From the NCBI GenBank assembly GCA_016703945.1, contig JADJBC010000032.1:1-64000 (forward strand): a stretch of DNA of 64,000 nucleotides. The letters run 5' to 3'. Shown here in pieces: positions 45,305 through 55,041 of the stretch; positions within the stretch are counted from its first letter, which is position 1, and every line of letters starts with the position of its first letter. Both the position numbers and the translations under genes were made by a program. The notes beneath the pieces are model-generated. The model saw only the letters and a list, made by a program, of their open reading frames with translations. It did not search any database and was not told where the DNA came from. The stretch comes from Candidatus Aalborgicola danicus. Lineage in GTDB: Bacteria > Pseudomonadota > Gammaproteobacteria > Burkholderiales > Burkholderiaceae_C.

Positions 45305-46087
45305 ATGAGTGAAAAAGAACAGTACCAGACAATCAGAATTAGTCTGGAGAAATCGATAACAATTTCGACCCAATCAGTTGAAGGGATGGCCTTTATAAGG
45401 GGCGGCCTAAGCAGCATTCATTGGACAGAGTTTCAGTCGGTCGTGCAGGCCATCATAAATTTGGTCTGCAAACAGCTCAAAGTTACTCCCGAAAGAATCT
45501 CGGTTATTGAAGCTGTACCATATGCCGCTGGACCGGTAGAACCAGAAATTCACATCCAGCCTCTAACTTCAATGGACACAGAACAAATCGAAGAATTGAG
45601 TTGTGGAAGGCAGGCACTTTTCAAATTATTCAAAAATCCAGCTGCTGAGTTTGACGAGGATTTGGTCTCCAGAATTTTTCCAGCTGCTGCGCAACATGCC
45701 AGGGAAGAGGCTGAACAGGTAGTGGCAATTGCTGGTGGCAAGCGGTTGCCTTGTGCACTCAAACTGAGAGGAACCGGACTAAATGGAACCCTGAGATTTG
45801 ATGGACAAATTTGCAAAGGTGAAGAAAAGGAAAGTGAGAGCGAGCCATTCATCATGCTGGGAGAGCCAGATGGATTCAGCGTCACCAAACATTATATGTA
45901 CTTCAAAGTGAATAAGACTGAGGGCCAAGGGGGTCAAGGTCTTGAAAAAATCTATTTTGAAGAGAATGTGTGGGGTAAGCAGATATTTAATATCGACTAC
46001 TCAAATATTTGCGAAATTGAAATAGTCGTTATTAGAAAAGAAAAGGGACGCAAAGAATGGCTCAAACTAGCAGGGATGAATTCGTAG
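45305..46087 (+). CDS. hypothetical protein, convergent to the giant recombinase
   Basis: 260 residues from the ATG at 45305 after AGGAG. No family recognised. It starts MSEKEQYQTIRISLEKSITI, is rich in beta-type segments in its first and last thirds and helical in the middle (FPAAAQHAREEAEQVVAIAG). Lower GC than flanks. Ends 58 bases before the end of the 1,830-residue gene; the pair may be an element-specific set. Confidence 0.65.
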   Translation: MSEKEQYQTIRISLEKSITISTQSVEGMAFIRGGLSSIHWTEFQSVVQAIINLVCKQLKVTPERISVIEAVPYAAGPVEPEIHIQPLTSMDTEQIEELSCGRQALFKLFKNPAAEFDEDLVSRIFPAAAQHAREEAEQVVAIAGGKRLPCALKLRGTGLNGTLRFDGQICKGEEKESESEPFIMLGEPDGFSVTKHYMYFKVNKTEGQGGQGLEKIYFEENVWGKQIFNIDYSNICEIEIVVIRKEKGRKEWLKLAGMNS

Positions 46088-46145
46088 GCTTTGGATTGGA
46101 TTTCAATAAACGGTAAGGCGCTGCTTTACCCATATTGCAGTCGGC

Positions 46146-49100
46146 TCAATCCGTGGCTTCGTTGGGTGCAGAACCGGACGCCCAGCAAACCCACAGCAAT
46201 ATCAACTCGTAATTGTTTTCAACGGCTCCGCCATCCTTGACGATGGCTGCAACCCGATCCACAAACTTCACTCTCTGCCCATGAACCTCGCCGGGAAGAA
46301 TGGGTGCAGTGACAAGATTCACTTGCCGTTCTTTTGAATTTCGTGGAAATGAAGATTCGAGGTAGCCTCGAAGAGGTCCAGACCTCGCGTCTCTGGCGAA
46401 ATCCGGCGCCAATATGGAAGGGGAGATGATGCGTAGGTCGGCCTTCGAAAAATCTAGGTCAGTCACAAAATCCTCGAAAGTTCTCAGGTGCGTCGACCGA
46501 AACAAAACAAGCTGGCGTGACCTTCCGACGACCTCTGTGCCAGCTCGGTCAACTGCACCGGTGAGAAGAATGTCTCTGCCGCTCTTGGACTTTGCACGCG
46601 AACGTAATATGCCCCATCGATTTCTTCCAATTCGCTTGCAAAAGTCCATTGCCGTCAATAAGGGCGGATCGTCCGGATGACTTGACTCCAACAGCTTTGC
46701 AGCCGCGCCAAGGTATTCTTCCAGATGCTTGGCATCCCCAAGAGGTAGGTCGACGGTGAAGGCCGCTCGATCAATGTCATATCCGAAAGTGCGCAGGCGC
46801 AAGTAATTGACCTTGGAATCCAGGGTGATAGAACGCTGAACGGGTTGATCTTCAGATGTCGAATCGATGCCCGTCGGCTCGAGGTAGCCATCGACTGGCG
46901 CAACCAAGTCCAAATTCAAGATTCTCGGATCGATCAGTGCATCCTCTTCCAACGGCTCGTCGTGTTGAAAAACGCATGTGAACTGCCCATGAAAATATGC
47001 CTTCAGCAGTGTCGCGGGCGACGAATGCCCCAGCAATCGACATACAGCCCAGAGCGCACGTCGGTCCAGATTGGTTCGCCCCAGCAGGAGTCGCCGCACA
47101 GCTTCGCAACTTGCTGAGCTCACTTCAGTGTCGGAACCGAGCAGGAATGAACTGCCTGCAACGGTGGCCATCATTCGGCAGGCAAAGCTATGCCGCAAAT
47201 GATGGATCGTGGTGCTGGGATTTTTTGTTGCTTCCTTAAGTAGCCTCAATAGCCGAACGCTCATGGCCATGCGGAACGTTTTGAAGTTCTCTTTTGTCAG
47301 CGCTGCAAGAATTGGGGTTGTCGTTGTGGTTCCAGCACGCGCGTCACAGCGGCGTAAGACCTCTTGGACCAAAGACTTTTCCAGCGGTGTAAACGGCTCC
47401 ACTTTTGGAATTTGGCGCTTGGACTGAAGTGTCTTCAGGCCGCGCAGTTCATTGGGTCTCACCAGCACCACAATTGCTCCGTTCACGTCGATCCAGTCGC
47501 GGCGGAAAGTGCCCATCGCCTCCCGGGATCGAAGGCCGAATCGATACCCAAGAAGCAGTACAAATGCATCGCCAATTGCCGTAGCGGTACTATTCGGGTT
47601 GGCGACGGCTCCCAACAGTTTTCGAAGAGCCCATAGGTACTCGCTCTTTCGAATGTAACCAGGTCTGCCCACCGGCATGGAAGTAAAACCATCGAGCTCG
47701 GACCAGTCGGGATCGTCCAATCCATAGGTGATTTTGGCCCACTGATGAAAATCCACTAGATGTTCGTGCACCTCACTGCCAGGGCCATGGTGGGCAATAC
47801 TCGGTGAATCGTCTTCGTCCCAGTTGTCGACCTCGGTTTGAGTCGACTCATCTTGCTCGTTGATGTTGGTTGATCGCACTTCCAGCAATTTGCCGTAGAG
47901 TCCCACAAGTTCGTCTTCGTCCAGGTCACCCAATGAGTCGGCATATCCGACTGCCGCGACCCGGCTTGCAATCGAACTCGAATACACCACAACGGAACTG
48001 TCAGTCAGTTTTCCGGTTTTTGTTCGGGACGGTCTTGTCAATAGGTAACTGGTCCAGGCTGCAACCGCAAATGGAAGATCGCTATTCTTGAAACCTGATT
48101 GGGCGATGGCTTCTTGAATATCATCTTGCTTCTTTGACTTTGATCCAATGCTGGTCAGCGCTTTTCGGACTGATTTAAACAGTCGTCGGCACGCAAGCGC
48201 ACGCTCTGCGCCCTCCGGGGCTTCTGCGGACCGGGGCAAAAAAGCATCAGCGCCCACTCTTGAGCCTTCTTCCTGCGACGGCAAGCCATCCTCGGTTGCG
48301 GCAGCAATACCCTTTACCGCACGCACGAGGTCAAAGTGAGGAAGGGCACTGATATGGATCCTGCCGTCCATCACTGCAGCATGAAGGCCTGACAGGTAGA
48401 CATTGTTGTGTTGCCCTACAGAACCTGCCAGTTTGCTCAGTACGGTCCCAATATCGGCGTCCGCTGGTAAGTTCAAGAGGTCTGCCACGGGCCGTAGTTT
48501 GTCTGGGCATTTAGGAAGTGTTTTTATTGCCTTCTTTTCACGGAGTGCGATCTGGATCCACTTACAGCATCTTGAGCTGATCTCAAAACGGCGCCGCGGC
48601 ATTTCATCTGTCCAACGATCCCCTTCGTAGTGTTCTATGTAAGAGCGGCCATCAAAGTGGATCAATTTCAGATGGCTATGGGTTGCAATGGCCAGCAGCA
48701 CTTTAGGATCGGCAACGTGAGCTATCAGGCAGGCGTCCATTGCGGCCAGCGCTGCTGCCAGTTGGGGCCTAACTACTTGATCACTGATCGCTTGGCATAA
48801 CTCGGCAAACTTCTCTTTGGCCATTTCAATCACTCGTGGTGCAGAAATCACCTTTTCATTCAGTATGGGCGGGCTCGATCGGCTCAGTAAGTAACGTTTC
48901 TTCAGCTGCGGTCGGATGCCGTCCTTCTCCCATAGCGTGCGCAAGTATTTTTCGAATGCGTCATAACGAAGTGTGCCCATAGAGTGAGGCATGCCGTCTG
49001 GGCGCAAAATCATCGCCAGCGCAATTTCATCCCAGTCACTGTTGGTCAGAATCTGTGGCTTTCGATTACCAAGCGCGGCGTGGATGTCCTGAATGGCACG

Positions 49101-51638
49101 TTCATACGCAAGACCATGTCCCAGTTTGCGAGCGACAGCGCGGGCTCTGACTCCGAACTTTCGCGTCACACCAAAAAGCGTGGATTCGTTGAGCTGCTTG
49201 AGAGCGGAAATGTTGACTTCCGCTGTTTGGGGAATTTTCCAACTCAGACTGGCCATCATCTCTTCGACCAATGGTCGCGCGACTTCGAGATCCTGATTGA
49301 GCGTGCGAAGCGAATAGGCCCCGTGGGTCTCACTGTCGGCCTCGGCGTGACCAAGGAGTGCGTCGATGATCTCAGGGTCGAGTCCCCTTCTACGCAGTCC
49401 AGTGGACAACCTGTGTCGAAAGAAGTTGAAAGGCAGAGGCCAGTCAGTTTCGCCGCACAACACGCTGAGCCCTTGCTCCGACACCTCAATCCATTCAAAT
49501 TTGGGGTCGTTCGAGAGGAAGAAGAACAAGGGGAGGGGTGCGCCAGTTGCGTGGTTGAGGGCTGCATCGATCCCTTCAGCAAACTTGGCTGACGATTGGC
49601 GGGTTCGATTTGCTAGTTCTCGAAGGTACGGAAGGTAGGTTTCTTCCATCAAATGTTTGCTGACGCCGGTAAGGAGACAGAGGCGCGCACTTCCATTTGG
49701 GCCTCCAAACTTGTCATCGACAAACACCAGACCGCGCTTCAGGTCAAACCAGCGCAGGCTTTCAAACGGTGATCGCGCTGGACGCGCCCCTGTGGTGGCG
49801 AAAAGCGCGAGGATGACATAGGTTACTAATAAGTTGTGATAGTCGATCCAGTTGCCGGGGGACTTGGCGGCCGCATCAATTCGCAATTTCAGGTTCGAAA
49901 TCTGCGTGACCAGATGCGATTCCAGTACGTCGAGTTGGCTGCCGGCCCAGTTGCTGTCAAGAAGCGGTGTGTCGGTCAACGAGCCGATTGACGCAGGTAA
50001 GCCCGAGAATCCCGCCTTGACGGACCTCCCGTCATAGCCGGCGTAAGCACATGGCGCCGGCAGTGCTGTGCTGCTGAATGCGGTTAGGAGCCTTGCAAAC
50101 GTTGCATCGCCAGTTTCAGTAAAGACATCTTGGCGCAAGATGGCGCCTAGTATTGGAGATGAGAGCCGGGACAGTACCGGAGCCACAGAAAGCTCACTAT
50201 TGATCCACTGCTCAAAAGTCGTGGTTCCAATGACAGAGGACCAGAGTTCTCCAAGTGTTTTACAAGTCGGTGCTGAGGCGAGTGCCTTCTTAAGCGCTGA
50301 CACATGGACAGTGGCAAGATCAATTCGCCACTCGTTGACGACAGGTTTTAGCCAGTCATGAAACTTGCCGACGTCAATTTCTGACGTACTTGGGGTCCAG
50401 CCGTTCGGCCGCCGGGGAGGAAGGCGTGCCAATTGAAAGGACTGCGGGTCTAGCGACCAGTTCGCATTGGTCGTTTCTCGGATCTCGACGCTGGCGACTA
50501 ACCCGCCGCTGCAGCCTGAAATAGTGGAGATGGCAATTAGACTGGCCCCAAGTCTGGACACGATGTCCTTTTGTTGCGCCAGTTTTTCGGTCAATTCGAG
50601 AAGTTCTCTGCGCTCAACTTCAGAGGTTCTGTGCCAACTCCAAGGTAGCATCTGACTGTCTTCTCTGCTCAAGAGTGAGACGTGGGATGCCTCAATTTCT
50701 TGCTCCGCAGGGGTTTGACTTTCGTCAACTCCTGCAACCGCAATTACGGTCTTTATTCCAGTGCTAGAGGTGAACTCAGCAGTGTCGATCTCATCGTTAA
50801 AGCTCTGCGGGATCGGCCGAAGGTTTGAAATCGGTGCTTGATTGACTGCGGTAAAGCGCGATGTATCGTTCAGCCGAAGGGGTGCGGTGTCCCTTTCGCC
50901 TTTAGCATCCGCCCATTTCCTTTCAAAAAGCTTCAGAAGGTCAGTCGAAATTCCGATCTCATACTTGGAGTTTGCAGGAGACGGGTTCGCTAAAAGGATG
51001 CTGCACTTGGCTTTCAATGTCTGCTCGAAACCGTCGGCGGTAGCCGGGATTGGTTCGAATGCCAACCGGGCAAAGGATCTAACTTTGTCCGTGTCTTTGT
51101 CAATCAAACATGATCGGACTTCCCGGCAGACTTGAAGAAGGCTCTGCTCGTCGGGGAACCCATCTTGATTTGCATCAATTGCCACCCGGAGCAACCAGAG
51201 TCGCAACGCTTCGAGCCATGCCGATAGCACATGGTCGCGCCCAACTAAACGCGGTGCGGCAAGTGTGGTAGGGAGGTAGTGCTTGGTGAAATCTCCCCGA
51301 AAAAGGGTCCGAAGCGCAACCGAGTAATCGATTGACTGGACCTCTTTGCGCACTTCAGGGCTAAGCCAAAGTGCCTCCGACAAGGCTGCCAAATCAAGAA
51401 AAACTGGGTCGCATGCCCCCCATGTTCTGCACTGCTCAATAATTTCTGAGCTGGAAAGGAAGCCAGCGAATGCACTAACAAAGGCTGGCTTCTGCGCATC
51501 AATTGAGAGCTCAAGAAGCTGGCGCGAGATCCAACCACACTTGAAATCTGCAGCCAGTTTTAGAAAAGTCAGGGTTCTTTTTGGGAACCTAAAGGGTCTT
51601 AACCCAGGGTCAAGAAGGTGTGTAGACGGCGGTTCCAA
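46146..51638 (-). CDS. giant protein with two tyrosine-recombinase cores
   Basis: 1,830 residues in one unbroken frame. First core, about 590-780: TTGARPARSPFESLRW (Arg), VDDKFGG (Lys region), NFFRHRLSTGLRRRG (HxxR region, with Asn for the first His) and LLGHAEADSETHGAYS (GH and Tyr). Second core, about 1340-1560: FGLRSREAMG (Arg), LKTLQSKRQIPK (Lys), IHHLRHSFACR (HxxR) and LLGHSSPATLLKAYFHG (GH, Tyr). The second keeps all six catalytic residues; the first is slightly degenerate. The rest is helical, no other domain recognised. Most integrases are 300-450 residues. Confidence 0.8.
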   Translation of the reverse strand: MEPPSTHLLDPGLRPFRFPKRTLTFLKLAADFKCGWISRQLLELSIDAQKPAFVSAFAGFLSSSEIIEQCRTWGACDPVFLDLAALSEALWLSPEVRKEVQSIDYSVALRTLFRGDFTKHYLPTTLAAPRLVGRDHVLSAWLEALRLWLLRVAIDANQDGFPDEQSLLQVCREVRSCLIDKDTDKVRSFARLAFEPIPATADGFEQTLKAKCSILLANPSPANSKYEIGISTDLLKLFERKWADAKGERDTAPLRLNDTSRFTAVNQAPISNLRPIPQSFNDEIDTAEFTSSTGIKTVIAVAGVDESQTPAEQEIEASHVSLLSREDSQMLPWSWHRTSEVERRELLELTEKLAQQKDIVSRLGASLIAISTISGCSGGLVASVEIRETTNANWSLDPQSFQLARLPPRRPNGWTPSTSEIDVGKFHDWLKPVVNEWRIDLATVHVSALKKALASAPTCKTLGELWSSVIGTTTFEQWINSELSVAPVLSRLSSPILGAILRQDVFTETGDATFARLLTAFSSTALPAPCAYAGYDGRSVKAGFSGLPASIGSLTDTPLLDSNWAGSQLDVLESHLVTQISNLKLRIDAAAKSPGNWIDYHNLLVTYVILALFATTGARPARSPFESLRWFDLKRGLVFVDDKFGGPNGSARLCLLTGVSKHLMEETYLPYLRELANRTRQSSAKFAEGIDAALNHATGAPLPLFFFLSNDPKFEWIEVSEQGLSVLCGETDWPLPFNFFRHRLSTGLRRRGLDPEIIDALLGHAEADSETHGAYSLRTLNQDLEVARPLVEEMMASLSWKIPQTAEVNISALKQLNESTLFGVTRKFGVRARAVARKLGHGLAYERAIQDIHAALGNRKPQILTNSDWDEIALAMILRPDGMPHSMGTLRYDAFEKYLRTLWEKDGIRPQLKKRYLLSRSSPPILNEKVISAPRVIEMAKEKFAELCQAISDQVVRPQLAAALAAMDACLIAHVADPKVLLAIATHSHLKLIHFDGRSYIEHYEGDRWTDEMPRRRFEISSRCCKWIQIALREKKAIKTLPKCPDKLRPVADLLNLPADADIGTVLSKLAGSVGQHNNVYLSGLHAAVMDGRIHISALPHFDLVRAVKGIAAATEDGLPSQEEGSRVGADAFLPRSAEAPEGAERALACRRLFKSVRKALTSIGSKSKKQDDIQEAIAQSGFKNSDLPFAVAAWTSYLLTRPSRTKTGKLTDSSVVVYSSSIASRVAAVGYADSLGDLDEDELVGLYGKLLEVRSTNINEQDESTQTEVDNWDEDDSPSIAHHGPGSEVHEHLVDFHQWAKITYGLDDPDWSELDGFTSMPVGRPGYIRKSEYLWALRKLLGAVANPNSTATAIGDAFVLLLGYRFGLRSREAMGTFRRDWIDVNGAIVVLVRPNELRGLKTLQSKRQIPKVEPFTPLEKSLVQEVLRRCDARAGTTTTTPILAALTKENFKTFRMAMSVRLLRLLKEATKNPSTTIHHLRHSFACRMMATVAGSSFLLGSDTEVSSASCEAVRRLLLGRTNLDRRALWAVCRLLGHSSPATLLKAYFHGQFTCVFQHDEPLEEDALIDPRILNLDLVAPVDGYLEPTGIDSTSEDQPVQRSITLDSKVNYLRLRTFGYDIDRAAFTVDLPLGDAKHLEEYLGAAAKLLESSHPDDPPLLTAMDFCKRIGRNRWGILRSRAKSKSGRDILLTGAVDRAGTEVVGRSRQLVLFRSTHLRTFEDFVTDLDFSKADLRIISPSILAPDFARDARSGPLRGYLESSFPRNSKERQVNLVTAPILPGEVHGQRVKFVDRVAAIVKDGGAVENNYELILLWVCWASGSAPNEATD

Positions 51639-51905
51639 TTGACAAAACGCGGCGGTAATCGTTGATCAGTATGCAAATAACATGGCTTCAAAAGCCGCAT
51701 GGATAAACGATTGTACGCGTTTAAGCACATTTTGAGATTATTTAAATCTTGTAACTGGAGTCTCCTCATGAAAAGCGTTCCCGTCGGTCTTCGTCATCCA
51801 CTGGCTTGGCTCTGAACGGCATGTCGATGGCGGTCTGGGGCGTCTATGTGTCACGCAAGTAGACTCTGTCAGACCGGGCGACGGCAAAAGCAAAATCATC
51901 ACTGA

Positions 51906-52433
51906 ATGCATCCCATGTTCAAGACCATCAAAACACTATCACTGCAGCGCTGGCCCTGGCTCGTACTCTCCATTTGTGCGGTTCTACTTGAATGCGTTGC
52001 CCTGTACATGCAACATGTAAAGGGTGTTGAGCCTTGCAACGAATGCATCTACATCCGCCTGGGAGTAGTCGCCATCGCGGCAGCCGGACTGATCGGCGCC
52101 ATAGCACCTGGAGTGCCTATTCTGCGATGGAGTGCGCTGGCGGTGTGGTTCTCAGCGCTGGGCTGGAGTTTGTACCGCGCCAATATCTTGTTGGATCTGG
52201 AGCAAAAGGTACGTGACGGCGCGGAGGCGGGGTGTGCACGCTTCAAGGGCTTTCCCGAGTGGATGCCCTTGGAGCGTTGGGTACCGGATGTGTTTGAGCC
52301 GCGCGCCATGTGCGGAACGGTCAGTTGGACGTTTCTGAACCAGTCGGTCACGTTTTGGATTTGGTCTGCGCTCTGGGGTATCAGCGTGACGGCATTGATG
52401 ACGCTTGTCGCGCAAACACGAACCACTGACTGA
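51906..52433 (+). CDS. DsbB-like disulfide bond formation protein
   Basis: 175 residues, four hydrophobic segments. EPCNECIYIRLG has the CxxC pair facing the periplasm after segment 1; AGCARFKGF and RAMCGTV hold the second Cys pair in the second periplasmic loop. Would reoxidise a DsbA-type partner and pass electrons to quinone. An ATG three codons later (MFKTIK) may be the real start. Confidence 0.85.
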   Translation: MHPMFKTIKTLSLQRWPWLVLSICAVLLECVALYMQHVKGVEPCNECIYIRLGVVAIAAAGLIGAIAPGVPILRWSALAVWFSALGWSLYRANILLDLEQKVRDGAEAGCARFKGFPEWMPLERWVPDVFEPRAMCGTVSWTFLNQSVTFWIWSALWGISVTALMTLVAQTRTTD

Positions 52434-52488
52434 CGCGGTCAGACAGCTGGGTTAACCGGGCAGCGTGGTCAAGAAATAAAATCTCCCA

Positions 52489-52923
52489 ATGGGACTATCC
52501 TGCCTACGCGTTTTTGTTGATAACGACGGAATTATTCACCGAGTTTCAAATGTCAAATTCGAGCGAATGATGCGTGATCCAGAGCGTGAGCTGGTTCCGC
52601 AGTTCGCGGGGCAACGCATACGCTCCGCTGAGTTCGTCATAGAACTCTTTGACCGCACGCCGTACAGTGTGTGCCGAGAGACATTTACCATCTTCCAGTT
52701 TGACAGCAAAGGTTGTGCGGATGTGGGTCGATATGACAAGCAACAAGTTGCTTTGGCCAACGCCATGCTGGAGCGCGTGCTTGGCGGCGAGAAAACTCCA
52801 AAAAACGTATTGGATGCGACGCAGAGATTTGTCGCACACGGTGGATCGTGGGTGCCGACAGATGTAATCAAAGCTCAACTAGAGCAGGCAGCTTTGGGTC
52901 TGCTGCATTGTCCCCAGATCTAA
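52489..52923 (+). CDS. hypothetical protein
   Basis: 144 residues beginning MGLSCLRVFVDNDGIIHRVS. Compact, mixed alpha/beta composition with two segments (VIELFDRTPYSVCRETFTIF, VALANAMLERVLGGEKTPKN). No family recognised. No good ribosome-binding site just before the ATG, so the true start may differ. Confidence 0.55.
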   Translation: MGLSCLRVFVDNDGIIHRVSNVKFERMMRDPERELVPQFAGQRIRSAEFVIELFDRTPYSVCRETFTIFQFDSKGCADVGRYDKQQVALANAMLERVLGGEKTPKNVLDATQRFVAHGGSWVPTDVIKAQLEQAALGLLHCPQI

Positions 52924-53104
52924 TTGACTCAAAATCCGACTCAACACTCGGCATGGGTGCAGAGGCTGGTTCGAAGGGTGAGTTGACGACAACTGATTTG
53001 CGCGGCGGTCGAGACCTTTGATACGGACCGTGTCGCCCTCAAACCAAGTACCGGAACCGGATACTGTCGTTCAATTGATGGTAGCTACGCCAACGCAACT
53101 GCGT

Positions 53105-54202
53105 TCAAGGTTTGATCGCAATTTTCAGCACACCTTCACGCTGGTTGGCAAACAGGTCGTAGGCGGCCACGATATCTTCCAGCTTGTGCTCGTGCGTCAC
53201 CATGACGCCCAAGTCCACCCGGCCGGAAGCCACCACGTTCATTAACCGGCGCATGCGCTCCTTGCCACCGGGACAAAGGGCTGTATTGATCTTGTGATCG
53301 CCCAAACCAGCGGCAAAAGCCGACATCGGAATGGTCAGATCCTTGGAATATACGCCAAGACTCGACAGGGTGCCCCCCGGCTTGAGTACGCGCAGTGCCG
53401 ACTCAAACGTGGCCTGCGTACCCAGCGCTTCAATCGACGAATCTGCGCCACGCCCGCCGGTGAGCCGCATGATCTCGGCGACCACATCGCAGTTGGTGAA
53501 GTTGAGCGTGATATCGGCCCCCAATTTTTGTGAAATGCCCAGCCGGTGGTCATTGCCGTCAACGGTGATGATGGTGCTGGCACCCAGCAGACGCGCACCG
53601 GCCGTAGCACACAGGCCAATCGGGCCTTGGGCAAATACCACCACCGTGTCACCAATCCTGATGTTGGCGTTTTCCGCGCCCTTGAAGCCGGTGGACATGA
53701 TGTCCGGGCACATCAGCACCTGCTCATCCGTCTGGCCGTCAGGGATGGGTGCCAGGTTGGCCTGGGCATCGGGCACCAGCACGTACTCGGCCTGTGTGCC
53801 GTCGATCAAATTGCCGAAGCGCCAGCCTGCTGTGGCCTTTAAACCATGGTAACCACACAAGCCCAGCGGGATGAGGTAACTGCCGTCCTGCGACGGCGCC
53901 CCGTCCTGGGCGGCGTAGGAATTGAAGTTGGGGCAAATCGCGCCAGCAATTACGCGCTGGCCTTACTTGTAGCCCTGCACGGCGCTGCCCAATTTTTCGA
54001 CCACGCCGACCGGCTCATGGCCAATGGTCAAGCCCTTGGCCACCGGATACTCACCCTTGAGGATGTGGACATCGGTGCCACAGATCGTGGTGGTGGTGAT
54101 GCGCATCAGGGCATCATTGGGTCCCACATCCGGAATGCGCTTGTCAACAATTTCAATACGACCGGGCTCAACAAACACTGCTGCTTTCATCATGGAAGAC
54201 AT
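53105..54202 (-). pseudogene. zinc-dependent alcohol dehydrogenase with an in-frame stop
   Basis: The two parts form one medium-chain dehydrogenase of about 365 residues. N-part: MKAAVFVEPGRIEIVDKRIP, TICGTDVHILKGE (zinc Cys) and GLTIGHEPVGVVE (zinc His-Glu). The stop TAA at 53965-53963 falls after AVQGYK. The same frame then continues GQRVIAGAICPN, VVVFAQGPIGLCATAGARLL (NAD-binding glycine motif) and ends GVLKIAIKP. One base change (for example GAA to TAA) explains it. Either a pseudogene, a sequencing error or readthrough. Confidence 0.85.
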
Positions 54203-54542
54203 AGGTACACCTTAAATTTCGACATAGACGAGCACAAGCCCGCAAAGTCAGCTTAGGCGTCTAGAAGTGGCTTGACGGTGTGTTTACCAACACAAAGGCT
54301 AAAGGCAGTGAAATCGATGCATTTTTCATCCAGAGGCATTTTTTGTTGTAATTTCAAAATGAACAGCATCGCGGGGAATGATAAATGTGGGTCTTGCGCA
54401 CTTTATGTAACACCTAAGTCTGCCGACAAAAGCGAACGCCAAGATCGGTCGGCTGAGACTAGCCGCGCGCGCCATGTCCATCCATATGAACCAATGGGGG
54501 CCGATCTGCGGCTATGTCTCGGCGATCCGTTTCGGGGTGCTC
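54203..54542. other. no gene recognised between the dehydrogenase and yegP
   Basis: Upstream region of the dehydrogenase gene and downstream of yegP. Nothing distinct seen. Confidence 0.4.
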
Positions 54543-54881
54543 TCACTTCTCTTCCAGCACTTTCGTCGGAGCTCCTGGGGCATTCGCCTTGACCGAGGCG
54601 ATACCGCCTTCCATGGCCTTGCTGGAAGAATGCATTTCACTTTTGCCGAGGGTCTGTCCGTTGGCGGCCAACAGCACAAAGTACGGTGCATTGTCCTTGG
54701 ACACCTTGCGCTGGAAGCGTTCGTCAATTACAGCGTTTTCCTTGACGGATGCAATGCCGTTTTCAGCACTCACCTTGGTCGCATACCGCTCGCTTGTCAG
54801 ACTTACCTCATGGTTGCCGGCCTTCAGGTTGAACATGAATTGGGCTCCTGCCGCAGACTTGAGCTCGAAGTATCCTGACAT
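54543..54881 (-). CDS. yegP: YegP-like (DUF1508) protein
   Basis: 112 residues made of two copies of the same ~50-residue unit: GYFELKSAAGAQFMFNLKAG... NGIASVKENA and PYFVLLAANGQTLGKSEMHS... GGIASVKANA. This tandem is typical of YegP. Function unknown; small cytoplasmic proteins. Complete frame. Confidence 0.88.
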   Translation of the reverse strand: MSGYFELKSAAGAQFMFNLKAGNHEVSLTSERYATKVSAENGIASVKENAVIDERFQRKVSKDNAPYFVLLAANGQTLGKSEMHSSSKAMEGGIASVKANAPGAPTKVLEEK

Positions 54882-55041
54882 GTTGTATTCATTTCAAATT
54901 GGAGTGTCAAGCGCCAGAAAGTTGGCACATGTTCTATCCATTCACTTTAGACGGCAGCTACTCACCAATCAGCAAAAACTGCAGACTGAAGGGTGGCGAA
55001 AACAGCACCGTCCTCTGCCACCCCGGTACGGTCGCTAAACG

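Noticed and set aside
51768..51890. Short open frame after TGGAGTCTCCTC (MKSVPVGLRHPLAWL), possibly frameshifted into a small membrane peptide
   Set aside because: Only 15 codons in the first frame; joining to the next frame is speculation without a homologue.
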